Source: Lactiplantibacillus mudanjiangensis (GTDB taxonomy: Bacteria > Bacillota > Bacilli > Lactobacillales > Lactobacillaceae). Taken from it: a DNA stretch of 64,000 nt. The position numbers were made by a program, and so were the translations under genes. The notes below the pieces were generated by a model. The model did no database searches, was not told where the DNA came from, and was given only the letters and a program-made list of their open reading frames with translations. Of this stretch, positions 33,763 to 42,954 are shown piece after piece. The first letter of the stretch is position 1, and every line of letters begins with the position of its first letter. Location of the stretch: the NCBI RefSeq assembly GCF_005405385.1, contig NZ_BJDY01000007.1, positions 186,001-250,000 on the forward strand, written 5' to 3'.

Positions 33763-34959
33763 ATGAAAAAATGGGCAAATATCACCACTAAACTAACTAC
33801 CTGGGGCGCGATCGCCATGCTACTTGCTGGTTGTAGCACCGCTAAATCCAATGGCAGTAGCCAAGGCAACACTGCCGGCAAAACGATTAAAATTGGGGTC
33901 AATATGGAACTCTCTGGTTCAGCAGCTGGCTACGGAGAACAAGAAAAACAAGGGATTCAATTAGCCGTTAACCAGATCAACCAGCAAGGCGGCATTAAGG
34001 TTGGCAACACCAAAAAGAAAGTTCAATTGGTCATCCGTGACAACAAAACGTCAAACACCACCTCCGCTTCGGTCGCCGCACAACTCGTTAACAACGATAA
34101 AGTCGTTGCCGTTGTTGGTCCAGCCGCTACCAATGCCGGAACCGCGGCAATTCCCAACATGACCAAAGCCGCCGTCCCATCGGTTAGCCCATCGGCGACT
34201 GATCCCGGCTATACGCTTCAAAAGAGCGGTAAGGTTCAGCCCTACATATTCCGCGCCTGCTACCAAAATAATTTCCAAGGCTCATCAGCCGCAACATTTG
34301 TCACTAAAACGTTGAAAGCCAAACGCGTGGCCATTTTGACCGATAATTCTAGCGATTACGGGACTGGCCTGACTAAAGCGTTCAAAAAGGCCTACACCGG
34401 CACCGTTGCCAGCAGTCAAACATTCCAAGAAGGCGACAAAGATTTCAATGCCATCTTGACCGCTTTGAAACATAAAAAGATTGACGCCATTTACGCGCCA
34501 GGTTACTATTCCGAACTCGGCTTGATTATTAAGCAAGCCCGCCAAGCTGGCATCAAGGTGCCAATTGTGGGGAGTGACGGCATGGCCGATGCTAAGTTGG
34601 CTAAAATTGCAGGTAATTCAAACGCCAACAACGTTTACTACACCACACCATTTTCAACGAAATCTGGGACGACCAACACGACCGCCGCAAAATTCTTGAA
34701 AGCTTTCAAAGCCAAATATCACACGACAGCGCCAACCTTCTCAGCCTTGGCTTACGATTCGGTTTACATGATTAAAGCGGCGATTGAAAAAGAAGACTCC
34801 GCTAACTCGGTCAAAATTGCGAACGGCTTGGCCAGCTTGAAGAACTTCAAAGGGGTCACTGGCACCATTACCATGAACAAACAACATAATCCAGAAAAAT
34901 CAATCGTCGTTGAAAAGTTGACTAACGGCATCGTAAAACAAACCTATAACGTCAAATAA
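33763..34959 (+). CDS. livJ: Branched-chain amino acid-binding lipoprotein
   Basis: About 398 residues. A lipoprotein signal ends in LLAGC (Cys24), and a type I periplasmic-binding-protein fold follows (IKIGVNMELSGSAAGYGEQEKQGIQLAVNQIN, the usual ANF-receptor/Peripla_BP_6 start). It captures leucine, isoleucine and/or valine outside the cell and delivers them to LivHM. The ATG at 33763 has AGGA seven bases upstream. It is the first structural gene after the attenuator, and all five liv genes follow in one direction. Confidence 0.92.
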   Translation: MKKWANITTKLTTWGAIAMLLAGCSTAKSNGSSQGNTAGKTIKIGVNMELSGSAAGYGEQEKQGIQLAVNQINQQGGIKVGNTKKKVQLVIRDNKTSNTTSASVAAQLVNNDKVVAVVGPAATNAGTAAIPNMTKAAVPSVSPSATDPGYTLQKSGKVQPYIFRACYQNNFQGSSAATFVTKTLKAKRVAILTDNSSDYGTGLTKAFKKAYTGTVASSQTFQEGDKDFNAILTALKHKKIDAIYAPGYYSELGLIIKQARQAGIKVPIVGSDGMADAKLAKIAGNSNANNVYYTTPFSTKSGTTNTTAAKFLKAFKAKYHTTAPTFSALAYDSVYMIKAAIEKEDSANSVKIANGLASLKNFKGVTGTITMNKQHNPEKSIVVEKLTNGIVKQTYNVK

Positions 34960-34983
34960 CGGCCATTTTCAGGGAGGAATTTC

Positions 34984-35862
34984 ATGCAAACAATTGGACA
35001 ACAACTCATTAACGGCCTCTCATTAGGCAGTATTTATGCGTTACTAGCTTTGGGCTATACCATGGTTTACGGCATTATTAAATTAATTAACTTCGCTCAT
35101 GGTGATATTTATATGTTGGGTGCCTTTTGGGGGTACTACGTGATTAACGTCCTACATTTCAGTTTCATCGCGGCGATGCTTTCAGCGATGCTATTTTGTG
35201 CCTTAGTTGGCGTCATTATTGAATATTGTGCCTACCGTCCCCTACGACATTCACCACGGATTACGGCCTTGATTACCGCGATTGGGGTGTCCTTCTTATT
35301 AGAAAATGGCATGTCTTACTTATTCACCGCCAATACCCGTAGTTTTCCACAAGTGATTAAAACCGTGACCTATCACTTAGGTTCCCTGCAGATTTCTAAT
35401 GTCCAATTGCTGATTTTAGGGACGGCTTGTGGCTTGATGTTACTCCTAGAATTAATTATCAAAAAAACGACCATGGGCAAAGCCATGCGGGCCGTTGCTG
35501 TTGATCCAACTGCGGCCCAATTGGTGGGCATTAACCTTAACCACACCATTTCATTTACGTTTGCTTTAGGCTCAGCGATGGCTGGTGCCGCGGGCGTTTT
35601 GATCGGTTTGTACTATAACTCGATTGATCCATTGATGGGGATGACGCCCGGCATTAAAGCATTCGTAGCGGCCGTTATTGGTGGCATTGGTTCAGTTCCA
35701 GGTGCGTCATTAGGTGGCTTCATTATCGGGATTCTGGAAACGGCCGTCCAAGCGATTGGCCTCTCAGCTTATAAAGATGCCGTTGTTTACCTGGTCCTCA
35801 TCGTCATCTTACTGGTGATGCCAGCGGGAATCTTCGGTAAAAACGTTAAAGAGAAAGTGTAG
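34984..35862 (+). CDS. livH: Branched-chain amino acid ABC permease LivH
   Basis: A 292-residue membrane protein with about eight helices. GLSLGSIYALLALGYTMVYGIIKLINFAHG near the N-terminus is diagnostic for LivH-type permeases, and the cytoplasmic EAA-like loop is in the GKAMRAVAVDPTAAQLVGIN region. It forms the transport channel with LivM. GGGAGG precedes the ATG. The gap to livJ is 24 bases, and LivM follows almost at once. Confidence 0.93.
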   Translation: MQTIGQQLINGLSLGSIYALLALGYTMVYGIIKLINFAHGDIYMLGAFWGYYVINVLHFSFIAAMLSAMLFCALVGVIIEYCAYRPLRHSPRITALITAIGVSFLLENGMSYLFTANTRSFPQVIKTVTYHLGSLQISNVQLLILGTACGLMLLLELIIKKTTMGKAMRAVAVDPTAAQLVGINLNHTISFTFALGSAMAGAAGVLIGLYYNSIDPLMGMTPGIKAFVAAVIGGIGSVPGASLGGFIIGILETAVQAIGLSAYKDAVVYLVLIVILLVMPAGIFGKNVKEKV

Positions 35863-35871
35863 GTGACTGCT

Positions 35872-36822
35872 ATGCGCACACGATTAAAAGCAAATTTAGT
35901 TTGGGCCGGCTTAATGATTTTCGGCTTCATCTTGATTGATGGTCTTGAATTTGCAGGGATCATTAATACCTTTATTGAAAATATGTTGGTCACCATTGGC
36001 ATTAACGTGATTTTAGCCATCGGTTTGAATTTAATTATTGGCTTTTCTGGCCAATTTTCACTAGGCCATGCCGGCTTTATGGCAATTGGGGCTTACGCCA
36101 CTGGGATTATCACTCCCACTATCACGACTATTGGTGGCTTTTACTTGTCAATGTTCATTGGCGTCATCATCGCCATTATCGCCGCCTTAATCGTTGGGAT
36201 CCCCACCTTGCGTTTGCGCGGGGACTACTTAGCCATCGCCACCATGGGGGCGGCCGAAATCATTCGGTTGTTAATTAATAATTTAAAAATCACCAATGGC
36301 GCCGCCGGAATTTTCAACATTCCCGCCCTCGCCTCATGGGCTACCGTCTATGTCATCATGTGTATCACCACCATCATGACCGTGAATTTTATCCACAGTC
36401 GCAGTGGCCGAGCCATCATGGCAATTCGCGAAGATGAGATTGCCGCTGAAGCAATGGGGTTAAATACCACTCGCTGGAAACTCGCAGCTTTCGTTTTCGG
36501 GGCGGCTACCGCAGCCGTTGGTGGTTCATTACATGCCGCTTACATTCAAACAATCGCCCCTAGTGACTTCAACATCATGGCATCGATTGCCATTTTGATT
36601 ATCGTCGTCCTTGGTGGCGTTGGCAGTATTACTGGAACCTTTGTAGCCGCGATTGTTTTAGGTGCGTTGGACACGATTTTGCAAAATTTCGGGACGTTAC
36701 GGATGATCATTTATTCATTAGCCTTAATTCTGATCATGATCTTTAAACCAGCCGGCCTGCTCGGCACTTGGGAACTATCCTTTAAACGTTTCAACCGTCA
36801 GGAGGTGGCTGACCATGAGTAG
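35872..36822 (+). CDS. livM: Branched-chain amino acid ABC permease LivM
   Basis: About 316 residues with eight to ten membrane helices. The family block NLIIGFSGQFSLGHAGFMAIGAYA and the cytoplasmic loop GRAIMAIREDEIAAEAMGLNT are clear. The ATG at 35872 is preferred to a GTG at 35863 because AGGTGA lies just before it. Its stop overlaps the livG start by eight bases, indicating translational coupling. It pairs with LivH to form the channel. Confidence 0.93.
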   Translation: MRTRLKANLVWAGLMIFGFILIDGLEFAGIINTFIENMLVTIGINVILAIGLNLIIGFSGQFSLGHAGFMAIGAYATGIITPTITTIGGFYLSMFIGVIIAIIAALIVGIPTLRLRGDYLAIATMGAAEIIRLLINNLKITNGAAGIFNIPALASWATVYVIMCITTIMTVNFIHSRSGRAIMAIREDEIAAEAMGLNTTRWKLAAFVFGAATAAVGGSLHAAYIQTIAPSDFNIMASIAILIIVVLGGVGSITGTFVAAIVLGALDTILQNFGTLRMIIYSLALILIMIFKPAGLLGTWELSFKRFNRQEVADHE

Positions 36823-37597
36823 TCCATTATTAACAGCCACCCAGCTCGTCAAAAACTTTGGCGGCTTAAACGCCATCAGCAATGTCTCAGTTCACTTCGA
36901 TCAAAATGAACTCATCGGCCTCATCGGGCCAAACGGGGCTGGCAAAACCACGCTTTTCAACTTACTAACCGGCGTTACCCCGGTTAGTGCTGGGACGATT
37001 AGTCTCTATACTGATCATGGCGTCAAAACGGTTAACGGTCAAACACCGGCACAAGTTGCTCAAGCCGGTGTGTCGCGAACTTTCCAAAACATCCGCCTAT
37101 TTAAAGAACTAACGGTTTTGGACAACGTTCGAATTGCCATGACGAACCATTATCATGAAGGATTCATCAGTAGTTTATTACGGACACCCAAATTTTATCG
37201 CACCGAAACGGCCATGACCGTAGCCGCCGAAAAGCTGATTGCGATTTTCGACCTAAGCGCCGTTGCCGATCAGCCGGCCAAAAATCTCCCTTACGGCGTC
37301 CAACGACGATTAGAAATTGTTCGTGCCTTGGCGACAAAACCCAAATTACTCTTTTTGGATGAACCTGCTGCAGGAATGAATCCTGAAGAAACCGCTGATT
37401 TAACCCGACTAATCCGACAAATTCAGCAAGACTTTCACATTACTGTGGTGTTAATCGAACATGATATGTCTCTTGTCATGACGGTCGTCGAAAGGCTCTA
37501 TGTCCTGGAACACGGCGCGTTATTAGCTGAAGGAACGCCACGTGAAATCCAACAAAATCCGGCGGTGATTAAAGCTTATTTAGGAGGTGACGCTTAA
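36815..37597 (+). CDS. livG: Branched-chain amino acid ABC ATPase LivG
   Basis: A 260-residue ATPase with Walker A GPNGAGKTT, a degenerate signature (NLPYGVQRRLEIVRAL, as usual for LivG), Walker B LLFLDEPAAGMNPEE and the H-loop IEHDM. The insert GVSRTFQNIRLFKELTVLDNV is typical for the subfamily. It works as a heterodimer with LivF on the inner face of the membrane. The end overlaps the livF start by one base. Confidence 0.94.
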   Translation: MSSPLLTATQLVKNFGGLNAISNVSVHFDQNELIGLIGPNGAGKTTLFNLLTGVTPVSAGTISLYTDHGVKTVNGQTPAQVAQAGVSRTFQNIRLFKELTVLDNVRIAMTNHYHEGFISSLLRTPKFYRTETAMTVAAEKLIAIFDLSAVADQPAKNLPYGVQRRLEIVRALATKPKLLFLDEPAAGMNPEETADLTRLIRQIQQDFHITVVLIEHDMSLVMTVVERLYVLEHGALLAEGTPREIQQNPAVIKAYLGGDA

Positions 37598-38307
37598 TGC
37601 TAACTGTTAAAGACTTAGTCGTAAACTATGGCGCGATTCAGGCCGTTAAAAAAGTCAGTTTTGACATTCACACTGGCGAGATTGTCACGCTAATTGGGGC
37701 AAACGGGGCTGGAAAATCCACTATTTTAAAGACAATTTCGGGAATTTTACGACCAACCAGTGGTCAAATCACCTACCAACAACAATCTTTGCAAAAAGTA
37801 GCCGCACCTAAGATCGTGCATGCTGGCATTTCTCAAGTTCCTGAAGGCCGTCATATTTTCCCGGGGTTATCAGTTCAAGAAAATTTACAACTAGGTGCCT
37901 TTTTGCGACGCGACCGGGCTAACTTAGCGCAAAGTTATCAAGACGTGTATAACTATTTTCCCGTGCTTAAACAACGTCGGCACCAAGATGCCGCAACGCT
38001 TTCCGGTGGCGAACAACAAATGCTCGCGATGGGACGTGCCCTCATGGCTAAGCCGAAATTGATGCTCCTTGACGAACCCTCGATGGGTTTGGCCCCAATC
38101 TTCATTCAAGAGATCTTCACCATTATTCAAGCCATCAACGCGGCAGGCACCACCGTTTTACTAATCGAACAAAACGCCAAACAAGCCTTGTCCATTGCCA
38201 ACCGTGGTTACGTGCTTGCCAGCGGTCATATTAAGTTAAGTGGGACTGGCGCAGAACTTTTGGCTAACCCCGCTGTCCAAGAAGCCTATCTAGGAGGGAA
38301 ACTATGA
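37597..38307 (+). CDS. livF: Branched-chain amino acid ABC ATPase LivF
   Basis: A 236-residue ATPase with Walker A GANGAGKST, the LivF marker QVPEGRHIFPGLSVQENL, signature LSGGEQQML, Walker B LMLLDEPSMGLAP and H-loop IEQNAK. It is the partner of LivG. Its last bases (ATGA) contain the start of the CBS-ACT gene, so that gene is part of the same translational unit. Confidence 0.94.
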   Translation: MLTVKDLVVNYGAIQAVKKVSFDIHTGEIVTLIGANGAGKSTILKTISGILRPTSGQITYQQQSLQKVAAPKIVHAGISQVPEGRHIFPGLSVQENLQLGAFLRRDRANLAQSYQDVYNYFPVLKQRRHQDAATLSGGEQQMLAMGRALMAKPKLMLLDEPSMGLAPIFIQEIFTIIQAINAAGTTVLLIEQNAKQALSIANRGYVLASGHIKLSGTGAELLANPAVQEAYLGGKL

Positions 38308-38939
38308 GTGTAGCAGATTACATGACCACTAAATTAATCGTGGCCCATCCCGATACGAGTATCAGTGTGGCAATTGAATTAATGCGAACTAATGATATTC
38401 ATCGCTTACCGGTTCTGGCTGACAATCAACTGGTGGGGTTAGTCACCCAGGGCAGCATTGCCAAAGCGTTACCCTCGTCTGCCACCAGTTTGTCCGTCTA
38501 TGAAACCAATTATTTATTAACCAAAGCGACCGTCGCCAGTATTATGATCACCACTGTTCAAACGATTGCGGCTACCGCTCAATTAGAAGCCGCAATTGAC
38601 AAAATGCATCGCCACAAAATTGGTGTTTTACCCGTCATGCAAGCTGACCGTTTAGTCGGCATTATCACCAATAATGACATTTTGGCTGCCTTCTTAAACA
38701 TCACTGATTATGGTGACAATGGCGTGGTTACCCGAGTCATCATTCATCATGACCGTCCGGGTGTCATTTTCAAACTCGGTCAAGTCTTAGCCGAACACAG
38801 CTTAAGCATCAAAACCTTAATGGTCGTCCGCCGACATACCGACCGTATTATTGAAATACGCGTTGATAGTCCAACTGTGGCTTCGGTAAATGCCGTCTTG
38901 ACCGCTGCTGGATTTGAAGTTGAACGATCTGTAAATTAG
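38304..38939 (+). CDS. CBS-CBS-ACT regulatory protein of the liv operon
   Basis: A 211-residue cytoplasmic protein. Two CBS domains (about 7-60 and 77-135) are followed by an ACT domain (about 142-211, beginning VVTRVIIHHDRPGVIFKLGQVL). CBS pairs usually bind adenine nucleotides, and ACT domains often bind amino acids. It overlaps livF by four bases, so it is made with the transporter. I infer that it senses energy state and a branched-chain amino acid and adjusts LivFGHM or amino acid metabolism. AcuB-type proteins share the domain order, but no acetoin genes are present here. Confidence 0.82.
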   Translation: MSVADYMTTKLIVAHPDTSISVAIELMRTNDIHRLPVLADNQLVGLVTQGSIAKALPSSATSLSVYETNYLLTKATVASIMITTVQTIAATAQLEAAIDKMHRHKIGVLPVMQADRLVGIITNNDILAAFLNITDYGDNGVVTRVIIHHDRPGVIFKLGQVLAEHSLSIKTLMVVRRHTDRIIEIRVDSPTVASVNAVLTAAGFEVERSVN

Positions 38940-39080
38940 GATTTGAAGGATAAATACAGCGTTAGAACCCTTATCGATAATAGACTAATCGCTGTAAAGA
39001 AAGTCATTCGAACTAATGACTTTATCGTCGGTTGGCTCCAATAAAATTGTTATGATTAACCAGACCAAATTAGTCACTAT

Positions 39081-39266
39081 CATAGCCGACAGTGAGTCCA
39101 CATTGAGCCCAGCCGTGGGAACTCTTAGCGATTTTATCGCTTAGAGTCTGGCGCTTTTGAAACGCGGTGTTGGCGGTTCAAAACGAAATTCAAGACCGCA
39201 CTTTGGCTTGAATTGTCCCCCCACAGCGTTCCGGCTCAACGTGGGCGAACGTTAGGCGGCAAGATA
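39081..39266 (+). repeat. Structured interspersed repeat A, copy 4 (left module only)
   Basis: Inverted relative to copies 1-3, as are its neighbouring genes. P1 is CCACATTGAGCC/GGCTCAACGTGG, P4 ACTCTTAGCGAT/ATCGCTTAGAGT, and P2 AATTCAAG/CTTGAATT, an entirely different but perfectly paired stem. No right module is present. It lies between the end of the liv operon and a small gene. Confidence 0.8.
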
Positions 39267-39361
39267 AAGCTCTTGTTTTTAATTAGGATCACCAAAACAT
39301 TTTAAATTATCAACCTAACGATGTATAATAAAGATGGTTCAAACGGAAGGGAGTAATCTTA

Positions 39362-39634
39362 ATGAGCCCAAATGATTTAGTTCTTTATTTACAACGCATC
39401 CAAGTTTTACCTACCCAAGATTTCTGGTGGCAGCCTTTTGGTCGAACCGCCATTGAAGTCGATGTCGATGGTAAACGCCAAGTCTATCAATTAGACCTAG
39501 CGCAACAAAGTTTGAAAGTGTTCCAAGCCTCCTCTCAGACAGAAATGTCCGGCGACTTTCACTTACAACAACAATTTACCTTAACTAAAGCCCAACTGGC
39601 CGTTTTACCACAGCCCGCTGCAGCGCTTGGTTAA
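39362..39634 (+). CDS. Small hypothetical protein, 90 residues
   Basis: A soluble-looking protein with alternating charged and beta-strand-like segments (RTAIEVDVDGKRQVYQLDLAQQSLKVFQ) and no membrane helix, signal or cysteine. AAGGGAG precedes the ATG at normal spacing, and a strong terminator follows, so expression is credible. It is a single gene behind repeat A copy 4. I do not recognise a family. Confidence 0.6.
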   Translation: MSPNDLVLYLQRIQVLPTQDFWWQPFGRTAIEVDVDGKRQVYQLDLAQQSLKVFQASSQTEMSGDFHLQQQFTLTKAQLAVLPQPAAALG

Positions 39635-39639
39635 GTCTA

Positions 39640-39675
39640 AAAAAGCACTTGAGAATTCATCTCAAGTGCTTTTTG
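39640..39675. terminator. Bidirectional terminator between the small gene and element B
   Basis: AAAGCACTTGAGA and TCTCAAGTGCTTT form a near-perfect stem with A/T tracts on both sides. On the minus strand it follows the MacB-like gene and element B copy 2. Confidence 0.8.
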
Positions 39676-39683
39676 TGTGGAGC

Positions 39684-39800
39684 TGTCGAAACGTGCAACC
39701 AAAGGTAACGCTCTCCGCTTAGCTACGTCAAGACAACGATTGAAAACCCCAATCATTGTCTTGACTAGGCTATGCTCGATCGTTAACCGCCTTGGCTTAC
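39684..39800 (-). repeat. Covarying hairpin element B, copy 2 (3'-untranslated region)
   Basis: It lies between the MacB-like gene's stop codon and the terminator. The terminal stem is GTCAAGACAACGATT/AATCATTGTCTTGAC, unlike copy 1 but equally well paired. The outer stem GGTAACG/CGTTAACC also replaces copy 1's AAGACTGCT/AGCA..GTCTT. Shared patches are GTCGAAACGTGC, CTCCGCTTAGCTACG and CTAGGCTATGCTCG. Confidence 0.75.
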
Positions 39801-39808
39801 ACTCTGAA

Positions 39809-42127
39809 CTATTCTGAACGTAACGCCGTTGCGGCATCTTTCTTCGCTGCCATCCGAGCTGGCACATGACCACCTAAGACCGTTAAGACGGTACTAATGA
39901 TAATCAAGATTAATCCATGTACTGGATTCAATTGCGCCACATTATTGAGTCCTGTAATATTACTCAAAATCGCATTGGCTGGGAACGTTAAGCCCCACGC
40001 AATCAAAACCCCTAAGCAACCTGAAGCCACTCCTAAAATCGTAGTTTCAGCATCAAAGACCCGCGTAATATCCTTCTTACGTGCCCCCAAGGCTTTCAAA
40101 ATCCCGATTTCTTTGGTCCGCTCAAGGACTGACGTGTACGTGATGATCGCAATCATAATCATACTCGTGACTAACGAAATGCCGGCAAAGGCAACTAAGA
40201 CATAAGTAATCGCGTCCATTAAACCACCGGTTAACGTTGACACTGTCCCAGCCAAGTCGGTATAGATCACCTTGTTGGCTTTAGACTTGCCTTTATTGTA
40301 CTTATCCAAGTATTTCAAGACTTTATCTTTGTTCTTGAAACTATTTGGATAGATCAAAATACTAGCGGGTGTCGTTGAACCACCTAAGTAGCTCACTAAG
40401 CTGGTCTTCGTATCCGAATCCACCTTAGCGCCAGTCATGACATTACTATCACTCTTTTTTTGCGCCTTTACAATCTTAGAATTCTTGTTGGCACTGATCA
40501 CGTTTTTGGATAATTGATCACTGTACGCAATCCCCGTTGCCAAAACATTTTCAGAATCCTTATTCTTGGCCTTCAAAATACCGACAACCTTAATCGTTTG
40601 ATTGTCTGAATTCTGATAAAGGCTCGTTGTCAACTTATTTGGTAAGTAATTCCCAGTTGGTAAACTTTGATAGTAATCGTTGTTGTTAACCAACTTAATC
40701 GTCGTACCCACTACCTTGGCATAACTCAAGTTTTGGTTGCTCTTCACATCAAAGCCTAGGTTCTTTAATGCATTGATGTTGGTATTCCGTTTACGGTCAG
40801 TAATCAAAACTACTTCGTTAGCCTTAGTTGGCAAACTCCCATTGATGACCGTGTAGTGTTTCTTTAAGAATGATTGTTGTTGGCTACCGCCAGGATAAAC
40901 TGACGTGCCAACGCCGGTCATGCTAGCCATTGCGGCCGAAGCACTATTTCCATTTTTACTATTTTGGTTTGAAAATGAGACCGTTTTGACCTTACCATCG
41001 ACTTTACGGATTAAGTTCATCCCCGTCGAATACGTATAAGTCACATTTTTACTTAGTTTTGGATCAAGATTTTTAATATACGTTAGGTAGCTTTTCGTTA
41101 ACTTATTCGTATGTGTTGCTTGATCAGACTGACTGGTTTTGGCCTTGATTTGACCCGTTTTAGCTGTCTTCGTCGTATCTTTAGTGCCCGTACTTTGACT
41201 CGTCACCGTTTGCGAAATCGTAATCGGCATTTGCGCTAACGTGTTACTTTGGGTCTTATCAATTTGCTTTTGGAACCCATTAGATAAGGACAAGACCACC
41301 GCAATTCCAATAATCCCAATACTTGAGGCAAAAGCTGTTAAGGCGGTCCGCCCTTTCTTAGTCTTAATATTGGTAAAGGACAACTTCAAAGCGGTCCAGA
41401 ACGTCATCTTGGTTTTCTTCAAGGCAAAATTATCGTCCGCGGCCACTTCTTCATACGGATTCGAATCATGTTGAATCTTCCCATCAGCAAAATTGATAAT
41501 CCGGTTAGCATATTGTTGAGCTAATTCTGGATTATGTGTCACCATAATAACTAAGCGTTCCGCTGATAATTCCTTAATCAGGTCCATGATTTGAACACTG
41601 GTTTCTGTATCTAACGCCCCAGTGGGTTCATCACATAACAAGATTTCAGGATCATTAGCAATCGCGCGGGCAATGGCGACCCGTTGCATTTGCCCACCAG
41701 AAAGTTGATTAGGCCGTTTATTCATGTGTGGTCCTAAGCCAACCCGTTCTAGGGCTTTAATCGCTTTGGCTTTCTTTTCAGCGTTGCCAACACCACTTAA
41801 AGTCATTCCCATTTCCACGTTATTGAGAATGCTTAAATGGCCGATAATATTATAACTCTGGAAAATAAACCCAACGGAATTGTTCCGGTAAGCGTCCCAA
41901 TCGCTTGCCTTAAAGTCTTTCGTTGATTTTCCTTTGATAATCAGATCGCCAGAATCATAAACATCTAGCCCGCCGATACCATTAAGCATGGTCGTCTTCC
42001 CAGAACCACTTGGTCCTAGAATGGCAACGAATTCACGTTGTCGAAATGATACCGAGACGTCATCAAGCGCTTTAGTCGTTGAATCGCCCACTTGGTAATA
42101 CTTTTTAATATGCTTTAGTTCCAACAT
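39809..42127 (-). CDS. MacB-like fused ABC ATPase-permease
   Basis: About 772 residues. The first 230 are a LolD/MacB-type ATPase ([34 protein letters not shown]). A membrane helix near 265-285, a large extracellular domain rich in Lys/Asn/Ser, and three C-terminal helices of the FtsX type follow, with [14 protein letters not shown] before the second of them. Such proteins in Firmicutes export or resist antimicrobial peptides or act as mechanotransmitters. The ATG at 42127 follows AAGGA, although the frame is open to 42163. No two-component system adjoins it. It is transcribed towards element B copy 2. Confidence 0.85.
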   Translation of the reverse strand: MLELKHIKKYYQVGDSTTKALDDVSVSFRQREFVAILGPSGSGKTTMLNGIGGLDVYDSGDLIIKGKSTKDFKASDWDAYRNNSVGFIFQSYNIIGHLSILNNVEMGMTLSGVGNAEKKAKAIKALERVGLGPHMNKRPNQLSGGQMQRVAIARAIANDPEILLCDEPTGALDTETSVQIMDLIKELSAERLVIMVTHNPELAQQYANRIINFADGKIQHDSNPYEEVAADDNFALKKTKMTFWTALKLSFTNIKTKKGRTALTAFASSIGIIGIAVVLSLSNGFQKQIDKTQSNTLAQMPITISQTVTSQSTGTKDTTKTAKTGQIKAKTSQSDQATHTNKLTKSYLTYIKNLDPKLSKNVTYTYSTGMNLIRKVDGKVKTVSFSNQNSKNGNSASAAMASMTGVGTSVYPGGSQQQSFLKKHYTVINGSLPTKANEVVLITDRKRNTNINALKNLGFDVKSNQNLSYAKVVGTTIKLVNNNDYYQSLPTGNYLPNKLTTSLYQNSDNQTIKVVGILKAKNKDSENVLATGIAYSDQLSKNVISANKNSKIVKAQKKSDSNVMTGAKVDSDTKTSLVSYLGGSTTPASILIYPNSFKNKDKVLKYLDKYNKGKSKANKVIYTDLAGTVSTLTGGLMDAITYVLVAFAGISLVTSMIMIAIITYTSVLERTKEIGILKALGARKKDITRVFDAETTILGVASGCLGVLIAWGLTFPANAILSNITGLNNVAQLNPVHGLILIIISTVLTVLGGHVPARMAAKKDAATALRSE

Positions 42128-42201
42128 TTTACATAGTCCTTCCCTTTGGCTGTGTAGGTTCATGTGTGTGTTGTAACTATATCATTAATTGCCACTAAAG
42201 A

Positions 42202-42846
42202 CTAAGCGTTTACCACATAAATATAGCGGGCTAAGCGCCAATTGAGTAGGTATTTGTGCCCATCAGCATCCTGCAAAGCGATCACCTGTAAGTCAGGATT
42301 CTTATCAATCAACTGTAGTTTTTGGCCTAAATGCAACGCCGCGTAGTCAAAGTATTGAATCATATCCGGTTGTTCCAAATAACTATGAATGGTCACAAAC
42401 TGTGTTTTTTGAGCTTCAATTAACGGTTGTAGCTGGACAGGCTGCTCATTCGGCGTATGAATACAGCCGCCAAACGGACTATGCTGTGGCTCAGCTAGAG
42501 TCATATTTAATCGGCTAATTAACAACTCATCATTAGCCGTTGCAAGATGCCATGCCTGCGTCGGTATTTTTAATAATGGTAATTTCAAAACTTCGGAGAG
42601 CCAAACTTCAAATAGCCGGTATCGATAAATTAATTTCCAAGCTTTTTTCATACCATTTTGACTCAGTTGAATCTGACCATACTTCTGCCGCTGAACAAGG
42701 CCTTCATCCGCTAAATAACTGACCATTTCAGTCACTGAACCCGCCGCCACCTGTAGTAATTCAGCGATTTGCTTATTACTCGTCCCCCCCTGCAAATAGC
42801 TCGCTTCGTAAATCGCTTTCAAATAATTCGCCACACTCTTGCGCAT
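42202..42846 (-). CDS. DtxR/MntR-family regulator with altered metal site
   Basis: A 214-residue protein. The N-terminal winged helix (NYLKAIYEASYLQGGTSNKQIAELLQVAAGSVTEMVSYLADEGLV) is of DtxR type, and a FeoA/SH3-like C-terminal part is likely (LIEAQKTQFV...). It is divergent from mntH, the normal place for MntR. The usual ligand motifs are not visible: Asp8 aligns with Asn, RHR becomes RYR, and the ExxCRLEH-type helix reads TQAWHLAT. It may bind metal differently or not at all. It probably still controls mntH. Confidence 0.82.
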   Translation of the reverse strand: MRKSVANYLKAIYEASYLQGGTSNKQIAELLQVAAGSVTEMVSYLADEGLVQRQKYGQIQLSQNGMKKAWKLIYRYRLFEVWLSEVLKLPLLKIPTQAWHLATANDELLISRLNMTLAEPQHSPFGGCIHTPNEQPVQLQPLIEAQKTQFVTIHSYLEQPDMIQYFDYAALHLGQKLQLIDKNPDLQVIALQDADGHKYLLNWRLARYIYVVNA

Positions 42847-42866
42847 TCTCTCACATCCAATTTCTT

Positions 42867-42884
42867 TTCTAGGTTGCCCTAAAA
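42867..42884. promoter_or_regulatory. MntR-type operator and mntH promoter region
   Basis: TTTAGGGCAACCTAGAA on the minus strand is a dyad resembling the MntR/SirR consensus (TTTAGG..CCTAAA). The probable mntH promoter TTTACT-16-TACAAT begins a few bases further on, so binding would block it. Confidence 0.5.
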
Positions 42885-42954
42885 AATAGTTTACTTTTTA
42901 TTTATTTATTGTACAATAATAATCGTTCCATGAGTTAAGAAAGGGGAAATTACA

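Noticed and set aside
33555-33902. 115-codon minus-strand frame across the liv leader and livJ start
   Set aside because: It overlaps a promoter, leader peptide and attenuator on the other strand, has no ribosome site, and its hydrophobic sequence mirrors the lipoprotein signal region.
39060-39270. Repeat A copies considered as CRISPR units or tRNA-like genes
   Set aside because: They are dispersed, not arrayed with spacers, and the cloverleaf is about 150 bases with no CCA end, anticodon arm or internal promoter pattern.
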